NCBI GenBank assembly: GCA_963838845.1
Contig: CAWISR010000002.1
Span: 186,001-250,000, forward strand
DNA from: CAVRXQ01 sp963838845
Lineage (GTDB): Bacteria > Actinomycetota > Acidimicrobiia > Acidimicrobiales > Bog-793
Direction: 5' to 3'
DNA: 64,000 nucleotides
The notes below the pieces were generated by a model. That model ran no database searches. It was not told where the DNA came from and saw only the letters and a program-made list of their open reading frames with translations. Position numbers and translations under genes: made by a program. Below are positions 25,302 through 34,539 of the stretch, piece by piece (position 1 is the stretch's first letter; each line of letters starts with the position of its first letter).

Positions 25302-26866
25302 CTAGCGCTTTGCGCGCGGGATCGTCGACGTCGCGACCCCTAGGTGCGCGGGGTCCTGACGCCACATCGGCCAGGGCGGGACGGTTCCGGGTGTCGCGGG
25401 CAGCGGATAGTCGATGAGCCGTCCCGTCGCGGTCACCTGCTGCGGTCCCCCGCACGTTTCAAACAGGTGCCAACCAGATCCGGAGCCATCCCCGGCCACG
25501 TAGGCGACCGCGACCGCGTTCAGCACTGAAGCCGTGTTGATCGCGTCCGCCTCGCTCGTTCCGAACAAGAATGCGCCGCTTGCGCCGTCGAGCGGGTAGA
25601 GGCCGTTCGACGAGCCAACGAGGACGTCGTTGCCGCCGGATCCGGTGAGATCGACGAGGACGGGCGACGCGAAGTCGTTCGGACCAGAAAGTGTCTGGGA
25701 CCAGAGCTGCTTGCCAGCTCCGTTCCACGCGTAGACCATCGACTCGGTGTTGACCGGCGAACAGCTGAGACACCACGACGTGTCGACCACCGACGGCGTC
25801 GTCTGTCCGGCAAGGACGCCGATCGCCGGTGAGCCGAAGGTCGGGCCAGCGGTCTTCACCGGCCATCCCGGCACCGTCCGTCCCGTCGCCGCGTAGTACG
25901 CATAGATGCGGTCAGTCCCCGGCTTGTACGGCGGCTTCCAGCCGAAGCCCGTTCCGACGACGACGGCCGGTGACCCCGAGGAGTTGATCATCCCGACGGC
26001 GGGTGACGACCAGATGGTCTGCTGTTCGCAGTGCCGCCACATCGTTTTCGGCCCGTCCCTCGTCACCGCAAAGTCGTAGATGAAGCCGCCGAAGCAGTCG
26101 TGGTCACCGGACGCGTCCCCGCCGACGAAGATGTCGTCGGCACCCGGCTTGCCTCGCACGTGGAACAGCGCCGGCGATGACCAGATCGTGTCCTGCGTGT
26201 CGATCGGGAACCCGGACAGTAGATCCCCTTCGCGCGTTGACGGCGTATAAGCGGTGGTCGTACGAGCCGAAGACGATGTCGAGCTTGCCGTTGCCGGTGA
26301 GGTCGCCGACCGCCGGTGTCGAGAAGACCGAGTTTCGGTACTTCCCACCGGGCGCGCCCGGCCACTCGTTGAATACGGCGCGCGAGAGGAATTTGAAGCG
26401 AACCGAGCCGTCGGCGTTGTACGCGATGACGCCGCCCTCCTCGTTGGCGACGTAGGTCGAGCCGGCGCCGACAATGATCGACGGCGGGCTCTTCGGTCCG
26501 TCCAAGTAGGCGACGGTCGGCGATGACTCGACGGCTGTCGGCACCCCGGGAGCGATGTCGACGGGCTCGGGCCAACCGGGCAGGTTCTGACCCGTCAACG
26601 CGTTCACGACGTAGAGGTATCCGCTCTCGCTCCCAAAGACGATGGCCGAGACGCCGTCGATCTTCGCGACCGTGGGGGAGCTGAGCGCGATCGGACCGAC
26701 GGTGTCCGTCCAGGTCGGCGCGGGGAAGGATGGCGATGCGACATGAGGCGCCCGCGCAGCCGCTGCGGCCGAAGCGATCGCGGGAGCGGAGAACAACGCG
26801 ACGAGCGCCGCAACGACGGAAATGACCGCCGACGCGCGCCAACTCGCTGCGCGCGCCTTTGCGCGC
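25302..26866 (-). pseudogene. Secreted beta-propeller/FG-GAP-like protein, copy 2, frameshifted
   Basis: Paralogue of the protein encoded immediately upstream. The N-terminal half (about 26866-26230) has a signal-peptide-like stretch and repeats such as GYLYVVNALTGQNLPGWP and GDLTGNGKLDIVFGS. The C-terminal half (about 26230-25302) continues in another frame with GFPIDTQDTIWSSPALFH, GGDASGDHDC and the terminal HLGVA motif. The switch lies in the run at about 26224-26232, where one extra base relative to the paralogue puts the halves out of frame. No credible start codon or ribosome-binding site follows the upstream stop. It is either a decaying duplicate or a sequencing error in an intact gene. 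Confidence 0.75.
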
Positions 26867-26867
26867 G
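26850..26867 (-). other. GC-only hairpin between the two propeller genes
   Basis: CGCGCGC and GCGCGCG form a perfect 7-bp stem around a 4-nt loop, directly after the TAA (26868-26870) of copy 1. No T-run follows, so it is not a classical terminator. It could stabilise the 3' end of the copy 1 mRNA or hinder readthrough into copy 2. Confidence 0.5.
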
Positions 26868-28445
26868 TTAGCTGCGACGTGAGTGGATCAGTCCGAGGTG
26901 CGTTTGGATCGCGACCCCGAGGTGTTCCGCGTCCTGATGGAACATCGGCCACGCCGCGGTCGTCAGCGCCGGAGTGAAGTTGAAGTGGTAACCGACGATC
27001 TCTCCGACGTGGTGGAACTCCTCCGGTCCGCCGCACGCTTCGAAGACATACCACCCTTCGTTGGTGCCGTCATTCTCGACTTGCGAGAACGCCGCGGAGT
27101 TGTCGACACGGCATGTGAAATTGATGGCCGAATGCTGGACGGAGTTCGTCGTGCCGAACATGTAACGGCCCGTCGATCCGTCGATTGCGTACAACCCGTA
27201 CGGTGACCCCACGAGGACGTCGTTCCACGGCTGCACGGGGGAGAGCGGGGCGAGGACCGGCGAGGAAAAGACCGTCGACCCGCGCAGCGGCGTCGTCCAG
27301 AGCATTTGCCCCCTGCCGTTCCAGGCGCTGACATCGGATCGGTTCGTGGCCAGGCAGGACGGGATCGTCACGCCTTGACAGGACCATGTGCTCTCGACGA
27401 CGTCCGGGCCGCCGGTCGCGTTGATCTGACCGATCGCCGGAGCGTTGATCGCTGGACCGGGTGCCGTTACCGGCCATCCGGGAACCGGCTTGCCGCTGCT
27501 CGCGTAGAAGGCGAACAGCTTGTTCGTGGCGGCGGTGAACGGCTGCTCGTAGTAGCCGGTGCCGACGACGACCACCGCCCGACCCGTGCTGTTGATCACG
27601 CCGACCGCGGGGCTCGACCAGATCGTCTGGTCCTCGCAGTGGCGCCAGACGAGCCCGATCTTGCCGTTCGTGTCGTGGTAGGCGCTGACCCATCCGCCGA
27701 CGCACCCGTCGAGTCCCGACGCGTCGCCGCCGATGAAGATCGTGTCGCCCGTCATGCCCGGCAGGTGATAGAGCGCGGGCGAAGACCAGATTGTGTCGGC
27801 GGTGTTGACCGGGAAGCCCGGCAACAGCTTCCCCTTCGCGTTGAGCGCGTAGATGTTGTGGTCCCACGCACCGAAGACGACGTCTTGCTGCGGGCCGCCC
27901 GTGAGGCTTCCGACTGCCGGAGATGAAAGCAGCCCCGGGGCGGTCCCGGCTGCCTGGCCGACATGGAAGAGCCAGCGCACGCGCCCAGCCAACGTGAAGG
28001 CTTCGACCTCGCGCTGGGTGTTCGCGACAAAGCGCGATCCCGTCCCGACGATGATCGACGGCGGCCTCTTCGGTCCGTTCAGGAAGCCGATCGCCGGGCT
28101 CCCCTCGATCGCGACGATCCCGCCGCCGGGGTCCTTCATTCGTTTCGGCCAACCCCGCAGCTCTGCTCCGGTCGCTGCGTTGATGACGTGCACGTAGCCC
28201 TCCTCGTCGCCGACGGCGAGGATCGTCGTGCCGTCGTAGGTGGCGACCGAGGGCGAGCTCTGTGCGATCGACCCAGAAAAGCACGTCGCCCACGCCGCGG
28301 CGGGGAACGTGACGCTCGTTGAGATGGGGACCGCGCACGAGGCCTGATGAGGGCGCGCTGTGGCGGAGGCCGCGGCCGGCGCGATGAGCGCCGTGCTGAC
28401 CAAGAGCAGGGCCGTGAGCGGCCCAATTACCGAGCGTCCCCTCAT
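26868..28445 (-). CDS. Secreted beta-propeller/FG-GAP-like protein, copy 1
   Basis: A 525-residue exported protein. A signal peptide (about 1-28) with AAASATA-type cleavage is followed by repeated blade-like units of the type GYVHVINAATGAELRGWP, SSPAVGSLTGG, NIYALNAKGKLLPGFP and TIWSSPALYHL. These resemble FG-GAP/PQQ-like propellers. Paired cysteines occur (DGCVGG, STWSCQG, PSCLA). No catalytic motif is seen. ATG 28445 has GGAG 8 nt upstream; the open frame extends further but without signal-peptide character. It lies beside the glycan cluster, and its role is unknown. Confidence 0.78.
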   Translation of the reverse strand: MRGRSVIGPLTALLLVSTALIAPAAASATARPHQASCAVPISTSVTFPAAAWATCFSGSIAQSSPSVATYDGTTILAVGDEEGYVHVINAATGAELRGWPKRMKDPGGGIVAIEGSPAIGFLNGPKRPPSIIVGTGSRFVANTQREVEAFTLAGRVRWLFHVGQAAGTAPGLLSSPAVGSLTGGPQQDVVFGAWDHNIYALNAKGKLLPGFPVNTADTIWSSPALYHLPGMTGDTIFIGGDASGLDGCVGGWVSAYHDTNGKIGLVWRHCEDQTIWSSPAVGVINSTGRAVVVVGTGYYEQPFTAATNKLFAFYASSGKPVPGWPVTAPGPAINAPAIGQINATGGPDVVESTWSCQGVTIPSCLATNRSDVSAWNGRGQMLWTTPLRGSTVFSSPVLAPLSPVQPWNDVLVGSPYGLYAIDGSTGRYMFGTTNSVQHSAINFTCRVDNSAAFSQVENDGTNEGWYVFEACGGPEEFHHVGEIVGYHFNFTPALTTAAWPMFHQDAEHLGVAIQTHLGLIHSRRS

Positions 28446-28590
28446 GCTCACGCTCCGTAGTTTAATGACCACGCAAAGTGGTTGCCAATTGTTCACGCAA
28501 CGTCATCTGCTCACTACGGCTCGCGGTGCAACTTTGGCCATGGCACGCGTTGGCCATCTGTGGAGATACGGAATTGCTCTCGGCGTCCCC

Positions 28591-28596
28591 TACGCT
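28591..28596 (+). promoter_or_regulatory. Possible -10 box of the glycan cluster
   Basis: TACGCT in the divergent spacer between propeller copy 1 and the first glycosyltransferase. The leader contains GAGGACAGGG before ATG 28642. Confidence 0.4.
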
Positions 28597-28641
28597 TGTG
28601 GCGCTCGATCGGCACCTTGCGAGGACAGGGACGTACCGAAA

Positions 28642-29856
28642 ATGGCTCGGAAGAAGCGTTCGCTCGCAAGGGTCGCCTTCGTGACGCCGCGCTATGGGGC
28701 GGGCGTCGTCGGGGGCTCCGAAGCCGTGATCGCCGAGGCGGCACGGGGCTTTGCGGGTCGTGGCTACGACGTCGAGGTGCTCACGACGTGCGCGCGTTCG
28801 CACTTCAGCTGGGCAAACGAATTCGAGCCCGGTTCCTTCGTCGACCGGGGCGTGACGGTGCGCCGTTTCAGGACCGTCACCGGCGCGGGACTCCGATCAC
28901 GGTTCGGGCTCGATCAGCGCGTCCAGCGCGGCGAGCGACTCGATTCGGGCGAGGAAGTCGCGTGGGCGAACGACCGCTTCCGGGTTCCCGAGCTGTATCT
29001 GCACCTTTGTCGCCATGCCCGCAGCTACGACGCGATCGTGCTCTCTCCGTATCTGTTCTGGTCGACGATCTACGGAGCCGCCGTCGCCCCCGAGCGGTCG
29101 GTGATCATGCCGTGCCTGCACGACGAGCCGTACGCCCGCCTCGGCATCGTGAAGGCCACGCTCGCGTCGGTCGCCGGGCTGTGGTTCCTGTCTGAGCCAG
29201 AGCACCTGTTAGCCCACCGGCTCGCTCCCGGTTTGTCACCCCGGCACGCCGTCGTCGGCGCGGCGGTCGAGCTCGCCCAGGACTACGACACGGCCGGTTT
29301 TCGCGAACGCCACGGACTCGAGGCGCCGTTCATCCTTTTCGCTGGCAGGAGGGAGCCCGGGAAAGGTTGGGACTCGTTGCTCCGCGCGTTCGCGCGTGTC
29401 GTCGCAACGGGGGATAGCGCACTTGACCTCGTGACGACCGGGGTCGGGGAGCCGGAGATTCCGGAGGGGCTCGCCGATCGTGTCCACGACCTCGGCTACC
29501 TGGAGTCGGATGAGCTCGCGAGCGCGTTCGCTGCCGCCGAGGCGCTCGTGCAACCGAGCCCGAACGAAAGCTTCTCGCGCACCTTGATGGAGGCGTGGCT
29601 CGCCGGCACTCCGGTGATCGCGACCGCGGCTGGAGAAGTCGTGACGTGGCACTGCGAGCGCTCTGGTGGTGGCATCACCTACGCCGACGATTTCGAGTTC
29701 GCCGAGTGCCTCCGCTTCTTGTCCGAGGCGCCGAAGGCTGCTGCCGAACTCGCGATGAAAGGGCGCGACTACGTCCTTGAGCACTACACCTGGGACAAGG
29801 TGCTCGACGAGATGGAGCGGTCGCTGGTCGACCTCGATCGGTCGCTGAAGCGATGA
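28642..29856 (+). CDS. Glycosyltransferase family 4 protein
   Basis: A 404-residue GT-B glycosyltransferase. The N-terminal Rossmann half begins RVAFVTPRYGAGVVGGSEAVI (acceptor side). The C-terminal half has LFAGRREPGKGWDSLLRAF and the nucleotide-sugar motif VQPSPNESFSRTLMEAWLAGTPVIA. Donor sugar and acceptor cannot be deduced. First gene of a surface polysaccharide cluster; its stop overlaps the next ATG (ATGA). Confidence 0.88.
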   Translation: MARKKRSLARVAFVTPRYGAGVVGGSEAVIAEAARGFAGRGYDVEVLTTCARSHFSWANEFEPGSFVDRGVTVRRFRTVTGAGLRSRFGLDQRVQRGERLDSGEEVAWANDRFRVPELYLHLCRHARSYDAIVLSPYLFWSTIYGAAVAPERSVIMPCLHDEPYARLGIVKATLASVAGLWFLSEPEHLLAHRLAPGLSPRHAVVGAAVELAQDYDTAGFRERHGLEAPFILFAGRREPGKGWDSLLRAFARVVATGDSALDLVTTGVGEPEIPEGLADRVHDLGYLESDELASAFAAAEALVQPSPNESFSRTLMEAWLAGTPVIATAAGEVVTWHCERSGGGITYADDFEFAECLRFLSEAPKAAAELAMKGRDYVLEHYTWDKVLDEMERSLVDLDRSLKR

Positions 29857-30608
29857 GGGTCCTCGTCGTCGGGACGCTGCCGCCGCCGGGCGGAGAGCCC
29901 GCCCGTGCCCTCGCGGATGCAGCGAACGCATTGCGCGATGAAGGCCATGGCATCGAGCTGCTGTCGCCCGATTACCGCAGCGCCGCGCACCGCCACGCGC
30001 GACTCGACGGACCGCTGCTCGCGGCCTGGTTGGCGTACCTCTCGCCGCGATTCGATGCGGTGTTCCTGCGCTTCGAGCCGGGCTTCCCTCTTCGTCCCCA
30101 CGCGAGCCGCGCGATGCGCGCCGTAACCCTGTATGCGCTCGGAACAGCGCTCAAGCGTTATCGCGAGGTCACGGTCCGCTTCGACGGCGGTCCTTCGATC
30201 CCGCTCGGCCTCGGCGGTCGCGCGATGCAGAAGGTCTGGGAGGCGACGACGAAGATCGTCGTCGCCTCAGAGGACAAACGCGCCGAGCTCATCGCCGCGT
30301 CGGGACTCGACGCCGCTGCCGTCACGGTCTCAACGGCGCGGGACGAAACGCGGCGACGTGCGGACGAAGGATGGACGCTCGCCGACGACGACGAGTTGCG
30401 GGTCGGCGTCTCGGCACGCATCCGGGCACGGGCTGATCAGACTCGTGCCGCCGATCGGGCGCTCGGCGGATTTGTCTCGGATGCTGACGCTCAGTCGCGC
30501 TCGCCGTTGACCGGCGACGTCGCGGCGTGGACGGTGTCCGGGCTGTTCCACGAGATCGTCTCGGCGACGCGAGTCATCAGTCGGCGCATGTTCGTCTCGG
30601 GCTCGTGA
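29853..30608 (+). CDS. Short GT-B-like protein, possibly a truncated glycosyltransferase
   Basis: A 251-residue protein that starts like a GT-B N-terminal domain (MRVLVVGTLPPPGGEPARAL, a Gly-rich turn). It continues with FDAVFLRFEPGFPL and TKIVVASEDKRAELI, consistent with the first Rossmann domain of a glycosyltransferase. The C-terminal donor-binding half is absent, and the last about 70 residues are Arg/Ala-rich and not recognisable. It overlaps the upstream GT by 4 bp and precedes the ABC exporter. It may be a remnant or a noncatalytic partner. Confidence 0.6.
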   Translation: MRVLVVGTLPPPGGEPARALADAANALRDEGHGIELLSPDYRSAAHRHARLDGPLLAAWLAYLSPRFDAVFLRFEPGFPLRPHASRAMRAVTLYALGTALKRYREVTVRFDGGPSIPLGLGGRAMQKVWEATTKIVVASEDKRAELIAASGLDAAAVTVSTARDETRRRADEGWTLADDDELRVGVSARIRARADQTRAADRALGGFVSDADAQSRSPLTGDVAAWTVSGLFHEIVSATRVISRRMFVSGS

Positions 30609-30657
30609 GCTGGACGGACGAGAGTTCGGACGGCGGTGGGGGTGGCGTAGGGCCAGA

Positions 30658-30663
30658 TAGGAT
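30658..30663 (+). promoter_or_regulatory. Possible -10 box upstream of the ABC exporter
   Basis: TAGGAT in the 127-bp gap before the permease gene. Suggests a second promoter inside the glycan cluster. Confidence 0.35.
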
Positions 30664-30735
30664 CTGCTGCCGCCTCCCCGAAGTAAATCGTTTCCGTCGT
30701 CGTCGGAACCTCGAAGGGCGCGCGCCGATGGCGGT

Positions 30736-31791
30736 ATGGCCGCGACGAGATGGCGCAAAACGGACTTCTGGCGGCCCGACCAGAGCCATGAGGAACAGAT
30801 CACGATGGGGATAGCGAGCGGCACCGGGGTACCCGTCACCGCGCGTCGCGCTTCTCAGGGCGCGGCGACTGCGAGTTCCGTTGAACTCCCAGCTCGCATC
30901 GTTTCTTCGCGGGTTAACCTTCGCACCCGGCTGCAGGACCTGTGGGGGGCGCGCGAGCTCTTCGTGTTCCTCATCCGCAAAGACCTGCACGTGAAGTACA
31001 AAAACAGCTTTCTCGGGTTCTTGTGGTCGATGGTCAACCCGGCTGTTGTTCTCGGCGTCTACTACACCGTCTTTCGCTACATCTTGAAGTCCAACATTCC
31101 CGATTTCGCGCTCTACCTGTTCTCCGGCTTGATCGTCTGGAACCTGTTCTCGGTGGCGCTCTCGAGCGCCACCGGAGTCATTGTCCAGAGTGCGGGCATC
31201 GTGAAGAAGGTCGCGTTCCCAAGGGAGATCCTCCCCTTGGCACAGGTCGGCACGGCGTCCGTCTACTTCTTCTTCCAGGCGATCGTGTTGATCGGGTTCT
31301 TGCTCGGATTCCAGTACTCACCATCATGGTCGTACATGCCGATCCTGTTGTGGGCGCTCGTCGATCTCATCGTCGTCACCTCAGCGCTCGCGATCTTCTT
31401 GTCCGCGGTGAACGTCTACTTCCGTGACATCGAGCACCTCATCGGCGTCGTTTTGCAGGCATGGTTCTGGGTCGTGCCGATCATCTACAGCTACAACCTT
31501 GTCTACGGTCTGTTTAAGCGACACCACATCATCTACTGGATGGGCGTGTATCTCGCCGACCCTGTGACGCCGATCATCCTTTCGTTCCAGCGAGCGCTCT
31601 ACCGAAAGGTGTCGGTAGAGATAAAGACGCCGCCGAGTTCTCATTACCATCCTTACGTCGTTCTCGCGAACTACCCGGAGCACTTCTTCGTCGAGATACT
31701 CGCGATCCTGCTCGGCGTGGGAATCTTGGCGTTTCTCGGTGCGATGCTCGTGTTCGCCCGCATCGAGGGCAACTTTGCCCAGGAGCTGTGA
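30736..31791 (+). CDS. ABC-2 polysaccharide exporter, permease subunit (Wzm/TagG type)
   Basis: A 351-residue ABC-2 permease. A cytoplasmic N-terminus with ELFVFLIRKDLHVKYKNSFL precedes six or so TM helices (about residues 95-345), including GFLWSMVNPAVVLGVYYTVF and the DPVTPIILSFQRALY segment typical of O-antigen/teichoic acid exporters. ATG 30736 is used; ATG 30805 has a better ribosome-binding site (GAGGAAC) and may be the true start, which would remove 23 residues. The ATPase follows after 7 bp. Together they would flip an undecaprenyl-linked glycan. Confidence 0.9.
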   Translation: MAATRWRKTDFWRPDQSHEEQITMGIASGTGVPVTARRASQGAATASSVELPARIVSSRVNLRTRLQDLWGARELFVFLIRKDLHVKYKNSFLGFLWSMVNPAVVLGVYYTVFRYILKSNIPDFALYLFSGLIVWNLFSVALSSATGVIVQSAGIVKKVAFPREILPLAQVGTASVYFFFQAIVLIGFLLGFQYSPSWSYMPILLWALVDLIVVTSALAIFLSAVNVYFRDIEHLIGVVLQAWFWVVPIIYSYNLVYGLFKRHHIIYWMGVYLADPVTPIILSFQRALYRKVSVEIKTPPSSHYHPYVVLANYPEHFFVEILAILLGVGILAFLGAMLVFARIEGNFAQEL

Positions 31792-31798
31792 CGCCCCG

Positions 31799-33010
31799 AT
31801 GACCTACGCCGTCGAAATCCAGAACCTGTCAAAGAGCTTCCGGCTCTATCAGGAGAAGTACTCGTCGCTGAAAGAACGCGTCGTGCACGCCGGCCACATC
31901 CCCTACGACGAGTTCTGGGCGCTCAAAGACATCGACGCAGCGTTCGAGACTGGCCTCACGATCGGGATGCTCGGGCGGAACGGCTCGGGGAAGTCCACCC
32001 TGTTGAAGTGCATCGCCGGCATCTTGCAACCGACGTCGGGCCAGGTCGTCGTGCGCGGGAAAATCGCCTCCATGCTCGAACTCGGTGCCGGGTTCGAGTC
32101 CGACCTGTCCGGTCGCGACAACGTCTTTTTGAACGGCACGCTGCTCGGCATGTCGAGGAAGGAGATCCGTCGGCGTTTCGACGAGATCGTTGCCTTCGCA
32201 GAGCTTGAGCAGTTCATCGACAACCAGGTGAAGTACTACTCGTCGGGCATGGTGGTGCGACTCGGGTTCGCGATTGCGATCACGATGGAGCCGGACGTCC
32301 TCCTCGTCGACGAGGTCCTGGCGGTCGGCGACGAACGCTTCCAGCAGAAATGCTTGGAGCGGGTTGCGAAGCTGCAGCAGGAAGGCCGCACGATCGTGGT
32401 CGTATCACACGCGCCGGACATCCTGCGCGAGATGTGTGATGCGATCTTGGTACTCGACCACGGCGCCGCCGTCTCCTTCGCCCCTCCCGGCGAGGCGATC
32501 CGCGCCTTTCGCGAGGGGTTGCTCGACACGGCGAGCGCCGCGAGTGCCGAGGCCGGTGCGCCGGCGAACCTCCGCCAGGCGGAGATCACCGGGGCATCAG
32601 TCGACTACCCCGGTTCGGGGGAGCGGCCATACGCGGTGACGGGTGAGCCGCTCGTTGTCTACCTCGAATACCTCGTGCGATCGGCGGTCGATGCGGCGCA
32701 GTTCGAGATCGAGATCTATTCGGAAAAGAGCGGACGGATCTATCTGAACCGAACCGGTCCCGAGGAGTCGCTGACGCTCGCGCCCGGCAGCGGTTCGGTC
32801 GCGTTCCGCTTCGATTCGATCCCTCTTTTGGATGGGCGCTACTCGGTCAACCTCGCGCTGCGCAACGCCGGGGGCATTGTCCTCGCCCTCGCCGAGCCAG
32901 CCTGCGCCTTCGAGGTCATGAACCCGGGACGAGCGCTCGGCGTCGTCGAGTTGCCGATGCGCGTCGAACTCACGGTTCCTGGAGAGCTGCGCGACCGTTC
33001 GGCGATCTAA
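31799..33010 (+). CDS. ABC polysaccharide exporter, ATPase subunit with Wzt-like C-terminal domain
   Basis: A 403-residue ATPase. Walker A MLGRNGSGKSTLLKCIAG (about 58-75), Q-loop region ELGAGFESDLSGRDN, signature YYSSGMVVRLGFAIA and Walker B DVLLVDEVLAVGD belong to the Wzt/TagH family. The last about 140 residues (from about 265) form a beta-rich domain like the carbohydrate-binding C-terminus of Wzt, suggesting recognition of a finished, capped glycan. Start ATG 31799; the open frame extends upstream through the permease. Confidence 0.92.
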   Translation: MTYAVEIQNLSKSFRLYQEKYSSLKERVVHAGHIPYDEFWALKDIDAAFETGLTIGMLGRNGSGKSTLLKCIAGILQPTSGQVVVRGKIASMLELGAGFESDLSGRDNVFLNGTLLGMSRKEIRRRFDEIVAFAELEQFIDNQVKYYSSGMVVRLGFAIAITMEPDVLLVDEVLAVGDERFQQKCLERVAKLQQEGRTIVVVSHAPDILREMCDAILVLDHGAAVSFAPPGEAIRAFREGLLDTASAASAEAGAPANLRQAEITGASVDYPGSGERPYAVTGEPLVVYLEYLVRSAVDAAQFEIEIYSEKSGRIYLNRTGPEESLTLAPGSGSVAFRFDSIPLLDGRYSVNLALRNAGGIVLALAEPACAFEVMNPGRALGVVELPMRVELTVPGELRDRSAI

Positions 33011-33024
33011 GCGCCCGTCGCACC

Positions 33025-33318
33025 GTGCATGACGCTGACGCCCTGAGCGAGTCGATTGTCGCCGACGCCCGCCGCGACGTTATGGAGCTCGCCACCGAAG
33101 GGCGCTGGAACAAAGAGGACGAAGCGGAGCTTGAGCGCCGATTCGAGCGCGCCACGTACGACGCGCTGCGCGCCCCACGTCTCGCCGAACGTTCGGTGCG
33201 GCTCCGGAAGATCGCCCGGCGCACCATCCCGCGTCCGTGGCGCCCAAGGCTTCGCCGCGGGCTGGCGCGCATCGAGCGCGCCTACGAGGTCATCCGAGAC
33301 CGCAAGGACGATCGATGA
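33025..33318 (+). CDS. Small basic helical protein, unknown function
   Basis: A 97-residue protein, mostly helical, with an acidic first half (NKEDEAELERRFERATYDAL) and an Arg-rich second half with many alternating Arg residues (about 55-95). No family is recognised. GTG 33025 lies 14 bp after the exporter ATPase, and the stop overlaps the next glycosyltransferase by 4 bp. The coupling supports a role in the glycan operon. Confidence 0.65.
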   Translation: MHDADALSESIVADARRDVMELATEGRWNKEDEAELERRFERATYDALRAPRLAERSVRLRKIARRTIPRPWRPRLRRGLARIERAYEVIRDRKDDR

Positions 33319-34433
33319 GCGTGAGCGGGCATTCGGACCGGCGGCCGGCGCGTATCGACCAGATCATCCCCGCGATCGTCCAGCACGACGCCGTGAGCAA
33401 TCACACTTTTTCGGCTCAGCGCTTGCTGCGGGAGATGGGCTTTGCATCAGAGATCTATGCGCTCATCATCGGGCCGGGCTGCGAGGGACGCGTGCGGCCG
33501 CTGCGCGAGATCGAACGGCACGCCGACGGCTCGCAGTGGGTCCTTTATCAGTGCTCGATCGGCAGCCCCGCCGCGGACGCGGTGGCGCACCACCCGGGTC
33601 GAAAGCTTCTCGACTACCACAACATCGTCCCCGAAGACTTGGTCGAGAAATGGTTGCCTCCGCTCGCCGAGGAGTCGCGCCTTGGCCGGCGCCAGCTGGC
33701 GGCGCTCGCCTCGCTCGTGTCGGTCGCGTTCGCAGACTCGGCGTTCAACGCCGCGGAACTGGACGGATTCGGCTATCCGAACCCAAAGGTCGTGCCGGTG
33801 CTCGTCGAGTCCGGGAATCTCCGTGCGGATCCCGACCCGCGCGTCCTCGAACGGTTTCGGGCGCGCAAGCGCGCCGGTGGGACGGACTGGCTCTTCGTCG
33901 GACAGATCGGACCGCATAAGGCCCAGCACGACGTCATCAAGGCGTTCGCCGTCTACCGCCGGGCGTACGACGCTCACGCCCGACTGCACATCGTCGGGCG
34001 CGAGATGGGCACGATCTACATTGACGCGCTTCGCCGTTTCGCCGCGTCCCTCGGACTCGGCGAGGCGGTTGAATTCCCCGGGTCGGTTCCCGTCGGCACG
34101 CTCGCTGCGTATTACGAGTCGGCCGACGCTTTTGTCTGTCTTTCGGACCATGAAGGCTTTTGCGCCCCGATCGTCGAGGCGATGGCGCGGGGGACGCCGG
34201 TAGTCGCCTTCGCGGCAGCGGCGGTGCCGGAGACCCTTGGCGAGGCGGGCGTGCTGCTCGCCGAGAAACCCCCAGAGCTCGTGGCCTCCGTCGTCCACCG
34301 GCTGTTGCGCGACGACGAGACGCGCGCGACGTTCATTGCCCGCGGCCGCGAGCGCGCGAAGCGATACGCCCCGGACCATGCAGAGCGCGCCTTTCGCGAG
34401 CTGATCGATTCGGCGCTCGACGCGCCGAAGTAA
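33315..34433 (+). CDS. Glycosyltransferase family 4 protein
   Basis: A 372-residue GT-B enzyme. The N-terminal half includes IIPAIVQHDAVSNHTFSAQR and LLDYHNIVPEDL, typical of mannosyl/galactosyltransferases in polymer assembly. The C-terminal half has DWLFVGQIGPHKAQHDVIKAF, EFPGSVPVGTLAAYYESADA and the donor-site motif LSDHEGFCAPIVEAMARGTPVVAF (E-x7-E arrangement). ATG 33315 overlaps the upstream stop (ATGA). The substrate is unknown. Confidence 0.88.
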   Translation: MSVSGHSDRRPARIDQIIPAIVQHDAVSNHTFSAQRLLREMGFASEIYALIIGPGCEGRVRPLREIERHADGSQWVLYQCSIGSPAADAVAHHPGRKLLDYHNIVPEDLVEKWLPPLAEESRLGRRQLAALASLVSVAFADSAFNAAELDGFGYPNPKVVPVLVESGNLRADPDPRVLERFRARKRAGGTDWLFVGQIGPHKAQHDVIKAFAVYRRAYDAHARLHIVGREMGTIYIDALRRFAASLGLGEAVEFPGSVPVGTLAAYYESADAFVCLSDHEGFCAPIVEAMARGTPVVAFAAAAVPETLGEAGVLLAEKPPELVASVVHRLLRDDETRATFIARGRERAKRYAPDHAERAFRELIDSALDAPK

Positions 34434-34539
34434 GACGAGGCGATCCTCGCCAACGAGGGCTCCGACCACTCCGCCGTTGCACGGGGACCCGTCACCGTCG
34501 GTTTAGCGCTTATCGCCGCAAACGGTCGTAAGGAATTCC

